Assembly (NCBI GenBank): GCA_012799605.1
Contig: JAAZKX010000063.1
Coordinates: forward strand, 1 to 33,699
DNA from: Bacillota bacterium
GTDB taxonomy: Bacteria > Bacillota > DTU030 > DUMP01
Direction of reading: 5' to 3'
Length of the DNA stretch: 33,699 nucleotides
Shown in pieces: positions 8,633 to 16,238 of the stretch. Under the pieces are notes generated by a model. That model was not told the origin of the DNA and did no database searches. It saw nothing but the letters and a program-made list of their open reading frames with translations. Position 1 is the stretch's first letter. Each line of letters begins with the position of its first letter. Position numbers and translations under genes: made by a program.

Positions 8633-10261
8633 CTAGTAGTCCATGCCTCCCATGCCTCCCGGGGGCATGCCAGGCATCGGTTTTTCTTCTTCAGGAAGAT
8701 CAGCCACTAGGCACTCGGTAGTAAGCAGTAACGAGGCAATACTAGCAGCGTTTTCCAAAGCCGACCGGGTGACCTTGACCGGATCCACGATACCGGCTTT
8801 AACCATATCTACATATTCCTCAGTTACTGCATCGAAGCCAATGCCAGGATCAAGCTCTTTTACCTTGTTCACGACAACAGACCCTTCAAACCCAGCATTA
8901 GTCGCAATCTGCCGTAGCGGCTCTTCCACCGCCCGGCGGACTATGTTCAGTGCCACCGCCTCATCATCAGAAACATCGAGGTTATCCAAGGCATGAACAG
9001 CATTGAGTAAAGCTGTGCCGCCGCCGGCAACGATGCCTTCCTCTACCGCTGCCCGGGTAGCATTGAGAGCGTCCTCGACTCGCATCTTGCGTTCTTTGAG
9101 CTCGGTTTCCGTGGCTGCGCCTACTTTAACCACAGCAACCCCGCCCGCAAGTTTGGCCAACCGCTCCTGTAGCTTCTCGCGATCATAATCGGAATCGGTT
9201 TCCTCGATTTGTTTCTTAATCTGAGCCACACGGGCTTCAATATCTTTTTTCTGGCCCAAACCTTCTACGATAGTCGTCTTTTCTTTACCGATCTTAACTT
9301 TCTTAGCCTGGCCCATATCATCCAGATCGAGGTTTTCCAGTTTGATTCCCAGATCTTCGGAAATGAATTTTCCGCCGGTCAAGATGGCAATGTCTTCCAT
9401 CATGGCCTTGCGGCGATCACCGAAGCCCGGAGCCTTTACGGCTACACACTGCAGTGTTCCCCGTATTCTATTTAGCACCAAAGTAGCCAGCGCTTCGCCT
9501 TCGATATCTTCAGCAATGATCAAGAGCGGCTTGCTGATCCGGACCATTTTTTCCAGCAACGGGAGCAGGTCGTTTACGGCCGTAATCTTTTTCTCATACA
9601 AGAGAATATAAGGCTCATCCAGCTCAGCTTCCATGGTATCAGCGTTAGTAACAAAGTAAGGTGAAATATAGCCGCGGTCAAATTCCATGCCTTCTACGAT
9701 CTCGACCGTAGTGGTCAGACTTTGGGACTCTTCGACGGTGATAACGCCATCTTTGCCAACTTTGTCCATAGCGTCGGCGACAAAACCGCCCACTTCTTTG
9801 TCATTAGCCGCGATAGAAGCAACGTGGGCAATGCTTTCTTTCGATTCTACCGGAATTGCTTTCTGCTTGATTTCATCGGTTAAAGCCTTGACGGCTTTGT
9901 CAATACCACGTTTAAGGAATATAGGGTTGGCCCCAGCCGCTACGTTTTTCATCCCTTGACGCATAATTGCCTGGGCTAAAACTGTAGCCGTTGTGGTTCC
10001 ATCTCCGGCCACATCGTTGGTCTTAGAGGCAACTTCACGGCACAGCTGCGCACCCATGTTTTCAAATGCGTCTTCCAGTTCGATTTCCTTAGCCACGGTA
10101 ACACCGTCTTTGGTTACCGCAGGAGATCCAAATTTTTTGCTCAATACAACCCTGCGTCCTTTCGGCCCGAGGGTAACTTTCACCGCATCGGCTACGGCGC
10201 TGACACCGCGCTCCAACGCGTGACGTGCTTCTTCTTTATAAAGAAGTTGTTTACCGGCCAT
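8633..10261 (-). CDS. groEL: chaperonin GroEL (Hsp60)
   Basis: A 542-residue group I chaperonin subunit that forms the double-ring ATP-driven folding chamber with GroES. It is nearly invariant in sequence: [41 protein letters not shown], the [14 protein letters not shown] signature and the flexible C-terminal tail [12 protein letters not shown]. Full length for the family, with no substitutions that stand out. The start ATG is preceded by GAAGGAGGG. It lies 17 bases after groES in the CIRCE-controlled operon. Confidence 0.99.
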   Translation of the reverse strand: MAGKQLLYKEEARHALERGVSAVADAVKVTLGPKGRRVVLSKKFGSPAVTKDGVTVAKEIELEDAFENMGAQLCREVASKTNDVAGDGTTTATVLAQAIMRQGMKNVAAGANPIFLKRGIDKAVKALTDEIKQKAIPVESKESIAHVASIAANDKEVGGFVADAMDKVGKDGVITVEESQSLTTTVEIVEGMEFDRGYISPYFVTNADTMEAELDEPYILLYEKKITAVNDLLPLLEKMVRISKPLLIIAEDIEGEALATLVLNRIRGTLQCVAVKAPGFGDRRKAMMEDIAILTGGKFISEDLGIKLENLDLDDMGQAKKVKIGKEKTTIVEGLGQKKDIEARVAQIKKQIEETDSDYDREKLQERLAKLAGGVAVVKVGAATETELKERKMRVEDALNATRAAVEEGIVAGGGTALLNAVHALDNLDVSDDEAVALNIVRRAVEEPLRQIATNAGFEGSVVVNKVKELDPGIGFDAVTEEYVDMVKAGIVDPVKVTRSALENAASIASLLLTTECLVADLPEEEKPMPGMPPGGMGGMDY

Positions 10262-10278
10262 TTAAATCCCTCCTTCAG

Positions 10279-10566
10279 TTATTTGTCTACAATAGCCAAA
10301 ACGTCACTTTCTCTGAGGATGAGGTATTCCTCATCATTATACTTAACCTCGGTACCGCCGTATTTGGCGTAAATTACCCGATCGCCGACTTTAACTTCGG
10401 GGGTAAGGCGCTCTCCGTTGTCAAGGACTCTTCCTGGCCCAACTGCAATTACCTCACCCTCTTGAGGCTTCTCTTTAGCCGTATCGGGTAAAACGATACC
10501 TCCTTTGGTCCGTTCTTCGGGTGTGACTGTCTGTACCACAACCCTATCACCGAGTGGTTTCAGCAT
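10279..10566 (-). CDS. groES: co-chaperonin GroES (Hsp10)
   Basis: A 95-residue GroES, the heptameric lid for GroEL. It begins [12 protein letters not shown] and contains the mobile-loop region ([21 protein letters not shown]) and the closing [19 protein letters not shown]. The start was set at the ATG at 10566, because AGGAGG at 10575-10580 is 8 bases away; a TTG at 10572 would be only 2 bases from it. It is the first gene after the CIRCE operator and is followed 17 bases later by groEL. Confidence 0.98.
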   Translation of the reverse strand: MLKPLGDRVVVQTVTPEERTKGGIVLPDTAKEKPQEGEVIAVGPGRVLDNGERLTPEVKVGDRVIYAKYGGTEVKYNDEEYLILRESDVLAIVDK

Positions 10567-10589
10567 AAACAAGACCTCCTTTCATTTTA

Positions 10590-10616
10590 TTAGCACTCTC
10601 CCGAGGTGAGTGCTAA
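10590..10616 (-). promoter_or_regulatory. CIRCE operator (HrcA binding site)
   Basis: A perfect CIRCE element: TTAGCACTC (10590-10598), 9 bases, GAGTGCTAA (10608-10616). It lies between the groESL promoter and groES, 24 bases before the start codon. This is the known target of the heat-shock repressor HrcA, whose gene is not in this window. Confidence 0.98.
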
Positions 10617-10628
10617 TAACTAAGACTT

Positions 10629-10657
10629 ATATTACACAATTTCCTTCTGTTAGTCAA
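10629..10657 (-). promoter_or_regulatory. sigma-A promoter of groESL
   Basis: On the minus strand TTGACT (10652-10657) and TAATAT (10629-10634) are separated by exactly 17 bases. Transcription would begin at the edge of the CIRCE element, giving the classic repression geometry. The -35 box overlaps the stop codon of the upstream kinase gene. Confidence 0.88.
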
Positions 10658-12321
10658 GAGTTCCAATTGGAAAACCCGATAAATTCCCGTAAGATGGAGT
10701 TGCGCGGTATAAATTCCAGCTCAGCCAGGGGATGGATATAAGCCAAAAATTTCATCAGCATTTTTGCTTGCGGGTAAGCTGGGCTTCCGATAGGTATCCG
10801 GGCCAACATAGTTTCGGCCTCGGGTTTGATCGCCCCCAGCTCATATACTAAGGCCGAGTTGAACATCACATCAGCCTCTTCCTGATAGGGAAATATATTC
10901 CGCTCCTCACCCCGCCGGACCGAAGGCCAACGCAAAATCGTGTCCTCGGGACTCACTGAACGATATTTCTTGTCTCGTACCATCCGCCGCAGCAGTCTGG
11001 TATCCGTGGTAGGTATCCGATTATGGCGGTCAATATTAAGCTGGGTTAAGGCACTGATATAAATGCGGAACTGTTTTTCCTTAGGGATGGCCGGGATAAG
11101 GCGGGGATTGAGCCCGTGAATACCCTCGATCAGGATTGGCTGCCCGGGCTTCACCTTAAACCGCTTACCGACCCAAGTGCGGCGGCCGCGCTGAAAATCA
11201 AAGACTGGAACTTCTACCTCTGAGCCTTGTATTAATTTAACCAATTGATGGTTAAATAATTTAAGATCCAAAGCTGCTAAAGCTTCAAAATCGTATTCAC
11301 CGCTACTGTCCCGTGGTGTCTCTTTTCGGTTAACAAAATAATCGTCCAAGGAAATCGTCACCGGACGCAGTCCGTTCACCCGCAACTGGGTGTAGAGCCG
11401 CTGGCAGAAAGTTGTTTTGCCAGAGGACGAAGGCCCGGCAATAAGCACCAGCCGCACATCATCATGCCGGCGCGTAACCTCATCGGCAATGGCCGCAATC
11501 TTTTTTTCGTGCAGGGCTTCCGCAATCTGCACCAGTTCCGGCCCTTTCCCGGCAGCCAGCTGACGATTCAACGAGGCGACATCCCCTACTTCCAATATAT
11601 CGCCCCAACGTTCGGCCTCGTTAAAAATCCGGGCCAGCTTGGGCTGGTCTTGGTAAGCCGGTAGCGTGTCCGGGCGGTAACGATTAGGAAACAGCAGGAT
11701 CAAACCGGGCAAATAGAAATGCAAGCTAAACTGACGCAAAAAACCAGTGCTCGGAACCATATAGCCGAAAAAATAATCATAAAGACCATCCAGTTCGTAC
11801 ACGTTAAGATAATCTTTCTTGCGGTACTTAAGCAGCCCCACCTTATCCGGCTGTCCCTGGGCACGGAAAATTTCTTCCGCCTGCTTCAAGGGCACTTGGC
11901 TTTTAGTAAACGGTAAATCAGCCTCAACCATCTGGCACATGCGCTCTTTTAACAACAGTATATCTTCCTCAGTAAGAAGATGAGGCCCGCGCAACCCTAC
12001 ATAAAGTCCGTTTCCCAGCGAATGCTCAATATACACTTGACTGTCAGGAAGAATATCTTTGGCAGCCCGGATCAAAAGAAAAGAAAGGCCGCGTATGTAA
12101 ATGCGCTGCCCGTCATCGTCCGCTAAATCCAAAAATCTAATAGCAGACTCGGACGTCAAGGCATAATTAAGATCGCGCAGCTCGCCGTTTACCATGGCAG
12201 CCACAATCGTAGATGTATGTTTTGGTTGCCAGCGGCGGCTAAGATCTTTAAGCTTTGTTCCGGCTGGTACCCATTTTTCGTCATTGCCGATCAAAACTTT
12301 AATGCTGTTATCCTGTACCAT
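10654..12321 (-). CDS. uridine kinase-like protein with N-terminal TGS/ThrRS-like domain
   Basis: A 555-residue protein. The C-terminal half is a phosphoribulokinase/uridine kinase domain with P-loop GPSSSGKTT (296-304), the ISLDDYFVNR motif and GIHGLNPRL. The N-terminal part resembles a TGS domain (IKVLIGNDEKWVPAGTKL, residues 7-24) and the second domain of threonyl-tRNA synthetase. This architecture is common in Clostridia and is usually annotated as uridine kinase or nucleoside kinase; the true substrate is uncertain. The start at 12321 is preferred because a GGGGGG run lies 7-13 bases upstream; the longer ATG at 12339 has no ribosome site. It ends inside the groESL promoter. Confidence 0.85.
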   Translation of the reverse strand: MVQDNSIKVLIGNDEKWVPAGTKLKDLSRRWQPKHTSTIVAAMVNGELRDLNYALTSESAIRFLDLADDDGQRIYIRGLSFLLIRAAKDILPDSQVYIEHSLGNGLYVGLRGPHLLTEEDILLLKERMCQMVEADLPFTKSQVPLKQAEEIFRAQGQPDKVGLLKYRKKDYLNVYELDGLYDYFFGYMVPSTGFLRQFSLHFYLPGLILLFPNRYRPDTLPAYQDQPKLARIFNEAERWGDILEVGDVASLNRQLAAGKGPELVQIAEALHEKKIAAIADEVTRRHDDVRLVLIAGPSSSGKTTFCQRLYTQLRVNGLRPVTISLDDYFVNRKETPRDSSGEYDFEALAALDLKLFNHQLVKLIQGSEVEVPVFDFQRGRRTWVGKRFKVKPGQPILIEGIHGLNPRLIPAIPKEKQFRIYISALTQLNIDRHNRIPTTDTRLLRRMVRDKKYRSVSPEDTILRWPSVRRGEERNIFPYQEEADVMFNSALVYELGAIKPEAETMLARIPIGSPAYPQAKMLMKFLAYIHPLAELEFIPRNSILREFIGFSNWNS

Positions 12322-12439
12322 CTCTGCCCCCCCTTTCATACAGCTATCATCTTACCCTTCAACCGGGTCAAGAAGGGCCATCGGCCTAACCAAGTTTTTA
12401 GACCGACAGCCCCACTTTAGCATAAATTCCCCCGCGGCG

Positions 12440-13399
12440 TCAAAGAGCCAACACTGCTGCCAGGTCATAAAGCGACTGATCCAGCCGTTTACTGGCAGCA
12501 AACAACCGCGAAAAAGGAACCATTTCAATTCGCCCGGCTGCAAAAGTAGCCGCTCCCGCCCGCTCACCGGCCAGTAGCGCTTCTACCGCCCGGGCCCCCA
12601 TCCGGCTGGCCAAAATTCGGTCAAACGCCGATGGGGCACCTCCTCGCTGCAGATGACCCAGTACTATTACTCTGGTGTCAAAGCCGGTTCGTTTCTTTAC
12701 CTCTTCGCCTAATGTATAAGCTGAAGCCACCCCTTCAGCTACCAGAATGATGCTGTGCGTTTTCCCCCGCTCGGCCCCGCATTGTAAGCGTTCGCAGATA
12801 TCAACCAGATCGAACGGAATCTCGGGCACCAATATGGATTCAGCCCCTCCGGCCAAGCCAGCCATCAGGGCGATATGTCCTGAAGCCCGGCCCATCACCT
12901 CCACCACAAAAGTTCGTTCATGGGCCGAGGCTGTGTCTCTGATCTTATTCATAGCGTCAACTACCGTATTCAAAGCCGTGTCAAAGCCGATGCTAGTATC
13001 AGTACAAGGGATATCGTTATCGATAGTGCCCGGCACCCCCACCACTTTAATCCCCCGTTTTGCTAGCGCAGCCCCGCCACGGAAGGTGCCCTCACCACCA
13101 ATAACAACCAGGCCTTCTATACCCTCGCTTTTCAGGTTGGCAGCTCCCAGATCCTGCCCGGCTGCCGTCAGGAAACAATCGCAACGGGCACTTCTGAGCA
13201 CCGTTCCCCCGTGTTGAATAATGCCGTCTACCGAGCATAGATCCAATTCCAAAAAATCCCGCTCTAGCAGGCCCTGAAAACCATGCTTGATACCTATAGT
13301 TGTCAGCCGGCGGTCAGCCGCCTGATGAACCGCAGCCCGGATAGCGGCATTCATTCCCGGGGCATCTCCCCCGCTAGTAAGAACTGCAATTTTACGCAC
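12440..13399 (-). CDS. pfkA: ATP-dependent 6-phosphofructokinase
   Basis: A 319-residue glycolytic phosphofructokinase (fructose-6-phosphate + ATP to fructose-1,6-bisphosphate). Motifs: TSGGDAPGMNAAIR (8-21), PGTIDNDI (123-130, catalytic Asp127), MGRASGHIAL and LGHLQRGGAPSAFDR. Gly at position 104 in GGEGT (101-105) and Gly124 in PGTIDND point to ATP rather than pyrophosphate as donor. The usual Asp103 is Glu, a conservative change. The start is GTG with AAGGTGA upstream. It lies 18 bases after the cupin isomerase-like gene, so the two probably share a transcript. Confidence 0.95.
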   Translation of the reverse strand: MRKIAVLTSGGDAPGMNAAIRAAVHQAADRRLTTIGIKHGFQGLLERDFLELDLCSVDGIIQHGGTVLRSARCDCFLTAAGQDLGAANLKSEGIEGLVVIGGEGTFRGGAALAKRGIKVVGVPGTIDNDIPCTDTSIGFDTALNTVVDAMNKIRDTASAHERTFVVEVMGRASGHIALMAGLAGGAESILVPEIPFDLVDICERLQCGAERGKTHSIILVAEGVASAYTLGEEVKKRTGFDTRVIVLGHLQRGGAPSAFDRILASRMGARAVEALLAGERAGAATFAAGRIEMVPFSRLFAASKRLDQSLYDLAAVLAL

Positions 13400-13417
13400 T
13401 AAGCCATCACCTTCGAT

Positions 13418-14188
13418 TTAGGGCGGACATAAGCTGGGATCAGTAAGATAATTAAATAAATCTGGTTGGTTAATAAACGCCTCGTATAGTGTAACCCCTT
13501 TGACCAAACCTAAATCCCGATACTGGCGGGCTAGTCGCCGCTGCAGTTGAGGAATATAATCATAATAGGGATTAGCAATAAAAGTGGATACCCCTTGCAC
13601 TCGCACCTCATAATAAACAGCGCCGGCCGATCGGGTAAATTGTTCCGCTAATGGAGAAAAACCATTAGCCACCCAGTTGGCGGTTACCAGCGTTTCATTA
13701 GCCGGGTTAATCAGCACCAAACCCCAGTTAGGCGGAACAACTACCTTATCGCCGCTGTTAGCCTCAATCAACACTACCTCTTCAACCGAGTTTAACTCCG
13801 GGTCGAGGTACTGCATCAAAAAATGGGCTTGCCCCTGCGCTACTTCATACACTTCCGGGTAAGCCTCATCCGATCCCGCCGCTGTCGGATTATAATGACC
13901 GCTGGTTTTAACGTATTCCGGTCCGATTAAAGCCGGTGGCATTATGGTAATATCATACCGCAAGCCGTGGCGCTTTATAAGTTCCTGGTCTTTTTGTTTA
14001 CAAACGCCGCGATAGATAAAATAAAGCTGCTGTTTGGAGTCCACCGCCGCCGGTGCATAAAACAGGTCCCGCATATCTCCGGCTAAACATATCGTCGGGT
14101 CCACCGGCTCCATGGTTGCTCCAAAGCGCAGCTCCGTTCCCTCCAGGGCTAATGGCAGGGCTGTATTGGCTGATAAATCAATCTGCAT
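13418..14188 (-). CDS. cupin-type glucose-6-phosphate isomerase homologue, metal site altered
   Basis: A 256-residue protein with the GPI cupin domain (archaeal-type phosphoglucose isomerase). The core is recognisable: VKTSGHYNP, YPEVYEVAQGQAHFLMQ and GDKVVVPPNWG. In the characterised archaeal enzyme the metal is held by His-x-His, Glu and a later His. Here only His98 and Glu112 remain: the second His is Asn100, and the His after PPxW is Leu157. Activity as an isomerase is therefore doubtful; it may use an altered site or act as a sugar-phosphate binding protein. The C-terminal region after about residue 180 is an extension beyond the compact archaeal enzyme. Start ATG 14188 has AAGGGGG about 9 bases upstream; a GTG at 14197 overlaps that site. 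Confidence 0.78.
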   Translation of the reverse strand: MQIDLSANTALPLALEGTELRFGATMEPVDPTICLAGDMRDLFYAPAAVDSKQQLYFIYRGVCKQKDQELIKRHGLRYDITIMPPALIGPEYVKTSGHYNPTAAGSDEAYPEVYEVAQGQAHFLMQYLDPELNSVEEVVLIEANSGDKVVVPPNWGLVLINPANETLVTANWVANGFSPLAEQFTRSAGAVYYEVRVQGVSTFIANPYYDYIPQLQRRLARQYRDLGLVKGVTLYEAFINQPDLFNYLTDPSLCPP

Positions 14189-14222
14189 AGATAACACCCC
14201 CTTCCATTGGTCTTTAAAATAG

Positions 14223-14238
14223 GGCCGCCCTGGCGGCC
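14223..14238 (-). terminator. possible terminator after the JAMM-LysM gene
   Basis: GGCCGC..GCGGCC stem; on the minus strand it is followed by CTATTTTAA. The stem is GC-rich but the U-run is short, so it is weak or partial. Confidence 0.4.
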
Positions 14239-14302
14239 ACTACCTACGCATAATATTATATTCGCCCGCGCGAAGGTTAATCCTGCCCCTGCTGGCTAAA
14301 AC

Positions 14303-15223
14303 TTACTCCCCAGCTTCACCGTTAACCCCCGGTTCATCCCAACCCAGCCGGTCAGCCAGAGGAGGTAGCAGCAACATCTGCCCCGGAACCAACTTTCGGG
14401 CATTGTCAATTTGGTTATAGTCTAAAATATAGCCATAGTAGGATCCCCGGCCATAATAGCGTTCGCTGATCCCCCACAATGTATCATTTGGTTCCACGAT
14501 ATGGACGATTTCTTCGGCCGGATAGTCGGCCGTACTCTCCAGCGCCGGCTCCGGGGATGGGGGAAGCGGATCAGGCAACCCCGGTTGCTCGTCATCGGGC
14601 AGCCCCGACAATTCTGTCAACTGATCGCCACCAGCCGGCTCCGATGGTTCCTTAAGCCAACGCCAAAGGCCGGTACCGGCGGCTGCTAGCAAAACCAGCA
14701 ATGCCAACGAAGCTAACAACCGTTTAGGATTTACCAACCGGTAACGGCTGCCGGGCAAACCCGTCGGGATCAGCTCGTAGTGATGCCTGCTTGGGCCGCC
14801 CTGATAGGGAAGAAGCTCGCCCTCATCATCATAAACATAAATTGCTTCTTCTTTTAGCACCGGATCTGATACCAAAGATATCTGCCAGGGCCAAGGAAAG
14901 TTCGTTTTATGCACGCCGATATCATAGCTGGATAAAAAGGCTCCCAACCCATTATGGGTGTGGAACCAGCCCACCACCTCGAAGGTGGGATATTCCGCCT
15001 CCGCCTGGCGGGTAAGATCAGCCACCAAAGCAGGCGTCAAACGGATGCTACTGCCGACTGAATCAGCCTTCTGGGCTAAGATAGCCGCTTCAACCCGAAC
15101 GCGCTGGACGAAATCGCCGCGGCGCTGGACACAGCCTAACAAGATGCCTCCTATTTCTTTACCTTCCTGCCGGGACCAAATACCGATTTGGCTCTTTACC
15201 ACCTGGGCTATATGAACCCTCAT
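14303..15223 (-). CDS. JAMM/MPN metalloprotease domain, one TM segment, LysM domain
   Basis: A 306-residue protein of unusual design. Residues 1-155 are an MPN/JAB domain with a complete JAMM zinc motif: Glu23, His88-Thr-His90, then Ser98 and Asp101 in the HxHx7SxxD spacing. JAMM enzymes remove ubiquitin-like proteins or cleave small sulfur-carrier fusions. Residues 168-187 form a single membrane helix preceded by NPKR, so the JAMM part should be cytoplasmic. A Pro/Glu/Asp-rich linker (190-235) leads to a LysM domain (239-288, VEPNDTLWGISERYYG..LVPGQMLLLP) placed outside to bind peptidoglycan. The start at 15223 is fixed by AAGGAGGAG 7 bases upstream; the 40-residue in-frame extension has none. 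It is divergent from the ribU leader. The substrate is unknown. Confidence 0.85.
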   Translation of the reverse strand: MRVHIAQVVKSQIGIWSRQEGKEIGGILLGCVQRRGDFVQRVRVEAAILAQKADSVGSSIRLTPALVADLTRQAEAEYPTFEVVGWFHTHNGLGAFLSSYDIGVHKTNFPWPWQISLVSDPVLKEEAIYVYDDEGELLPYQGGPSRHHYELIPTGLPGSRYRLVNPKRLLASLALLVLLAAAGTGLWRWLKEPSEPAGGDQLTELSGLPDDEQPGLPDPLPPSPEPALESTADYPAEEIVHIVEPNDTLWGISERYYGRGSYYGYILDYNQIDNARKLVPGQMLLLPPLADRLGWDEPGVNGEAGE

Positions 15224-15350
15224 GGCCGCTCTCCTCCTTGCCAGTCCAGCCGGCCGCGGTTTTGGGCTTAAATTTTCGCGCTTTACACTGTATTCGTTAC
15301 CGGCCCTTGAATCCCTGCCGCTTAAGTCGAAAAACTCCGCCAAAGGCAGC

Positions 15351-15379
15351 TTGTTTTTTAAAGCTGGTTATGTTATGTT
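15351..15379 (+). promoter_or_regulatory. probable sigma-A promoter of the ribU leader
   Basis: TTGTTT (15351-15356) and TATGTT (15374-15379) with 17 bases between, about 25 bases before the first helix of the FMN riboswitch. Position fits well; the hexamers are moderate matches. Confidence 0.45.
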
Positions 15380-15404
15380 AAATAGTGAAATGAATAAGGA
15401 AGAA

Positions 15405-15555
15405 GTCCTTCAGGGCAAGGTGAAGAGGCCCGGCGGCCTCTAATTCCTGACCGGCGGTGAATATCGGCCCAAGCCGAGATGAGCCCGCAAGCCACAACAG
15501 TGGTTGATCTGGTAAAACCCAGAGCCGACGGTATAGTCCGGATGGGAGAAGGCAT
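15405..15555 (+). ncRNA. FMN riboswitch (RFN element)
   Basis: The conserved RFN segments occur in order: TCAGGGCAAGGTGAA, TTCCTGACCGGCGGT, GAGCCCGCAAGCC, TGATCTGGTAAAA, AGAGCCGACGGTATAGTCCGGATGGGAGAAGG. The closing helix pairs CCTTC near 15407 with GAAGG near 15548. The variable P2-P3 arm is short. It should sense FMN and switch off ribU at high flavin levels. Confidence 0.97.
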
Positions 15556-15576
15556 TATTTCCCACAGTCTGTTATC

Positions 15577-15615
15577 ATTCCTCGGAAGGTACTTCTTCCG
15601 GGGAATTTAATTTTT
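15577..15615 (+). terminator. riboswitch-controlled intrinsic terminator
   Basis: A 12-bp stem (one G-U pair): ATTCCTCGGAAG (15577-15588) with CTTCCGGGGAAT (15595-15606), then TTAATTTTT. It lies between the FMN riboswitch and the ribU ribosome site, the usual layout for transcriptional control by FMN. Confidence 0.9.
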
Positions 15616-15630
15616 CAAGGAGGTTTTTCC

Positions 15631-16206
15631 ATGTCCCGTATTCCTAACACCAAATACCTAATCAAAATTGCCTTTTTAGGTGCCCTAGGATTTCTGCTCA
15701 TGTACCTCGAGTTTCCGCTTCCATTTATGCCACCGTTTCTCAAGTTTGACTTCGGCGATGTACCCACCCTTATTGCCGGTTTCGCTTATGGGCCCATAGC
15801 CGGTATCATAACCGAAACGATCAAAAGCGTTATTTTCCTTTTATCCGGGCGTTCAGAAGCAGGCATTATCGGAACATCGGCCAGTTTTGTCACCGGTATC
15901 AGCCTGGTCATCCCGGCAGCCCTTATCTACCGCTGGCACCGCACCTTAAAAGGTGCCATCGTCTCTCTAGCTGTCGGTACCGTTGTAATGACGGTTGTAA
16001 TCACAGTAGCAGACATTTATGTCTTTTTACCTTTATGGAACATCCCGGTAGATCAAATAATGCCGATGATAAAATCAGCTGTTATTCCCTTTAACCTCCT
16101 TAAAGGCTTGATTACCTCAACTGCCACTTTTCTCCTTTATAAACGGATGAGCAGTTGGCTCGAAACTGAAGCGTTGCTGACTACCGCGGACAAATACCAG
16201 CCCTGA
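15631..16206 (+). CDS. ribU: riboflavin ECF transporter S component RibU
   Basis: A 191-residue membrane protein, the riboflavin-binding subunit of an energy-coupling factor transporter. It has about six membrane segments, with family features FPLPFMPPFLKFDFGDVP near residue 30, GPIAGIITETIKS, and YVFLPLWNIP near 130 followed by PFNLLKGLI. The ATPase and T subunits (EcfA/EcfT) are not encoded here, as is normal for group II ECF systems that share a module. AAGGAGG at 15617-15623 precedes the ATG by 7 bases. Control by the FMN riboswitch directly upstream strongly supports riboflavin as substrate. Confidence 0.96.
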   Translation: MSRIPNTKYLIKIAFLGALGFLLMYLEFPLPFMPPFLKFDFGDVPTLIAGFAYGPIAGIITETIKSVIFLLSGRSEAGIIGTSASFVTGISLVIPAALIYRWHRTLKGAIVSLAVGTVVMTVVITVADIYVFLPLWNIPVDQIMPMIKSAVIPFNLLKGLITSTATFLLYKRMSSWLETEALLTTADKYQP

Positions 16207-16238
16207 TCATTGCGCTCGTACTGTTTGGGCTCGGCCGA

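Noticed and set aside
12747-13217. 156-codon plus-strand frame inside pfkA
   Set aside because: Antisense shadow of a highly conserved gene with no start signal.
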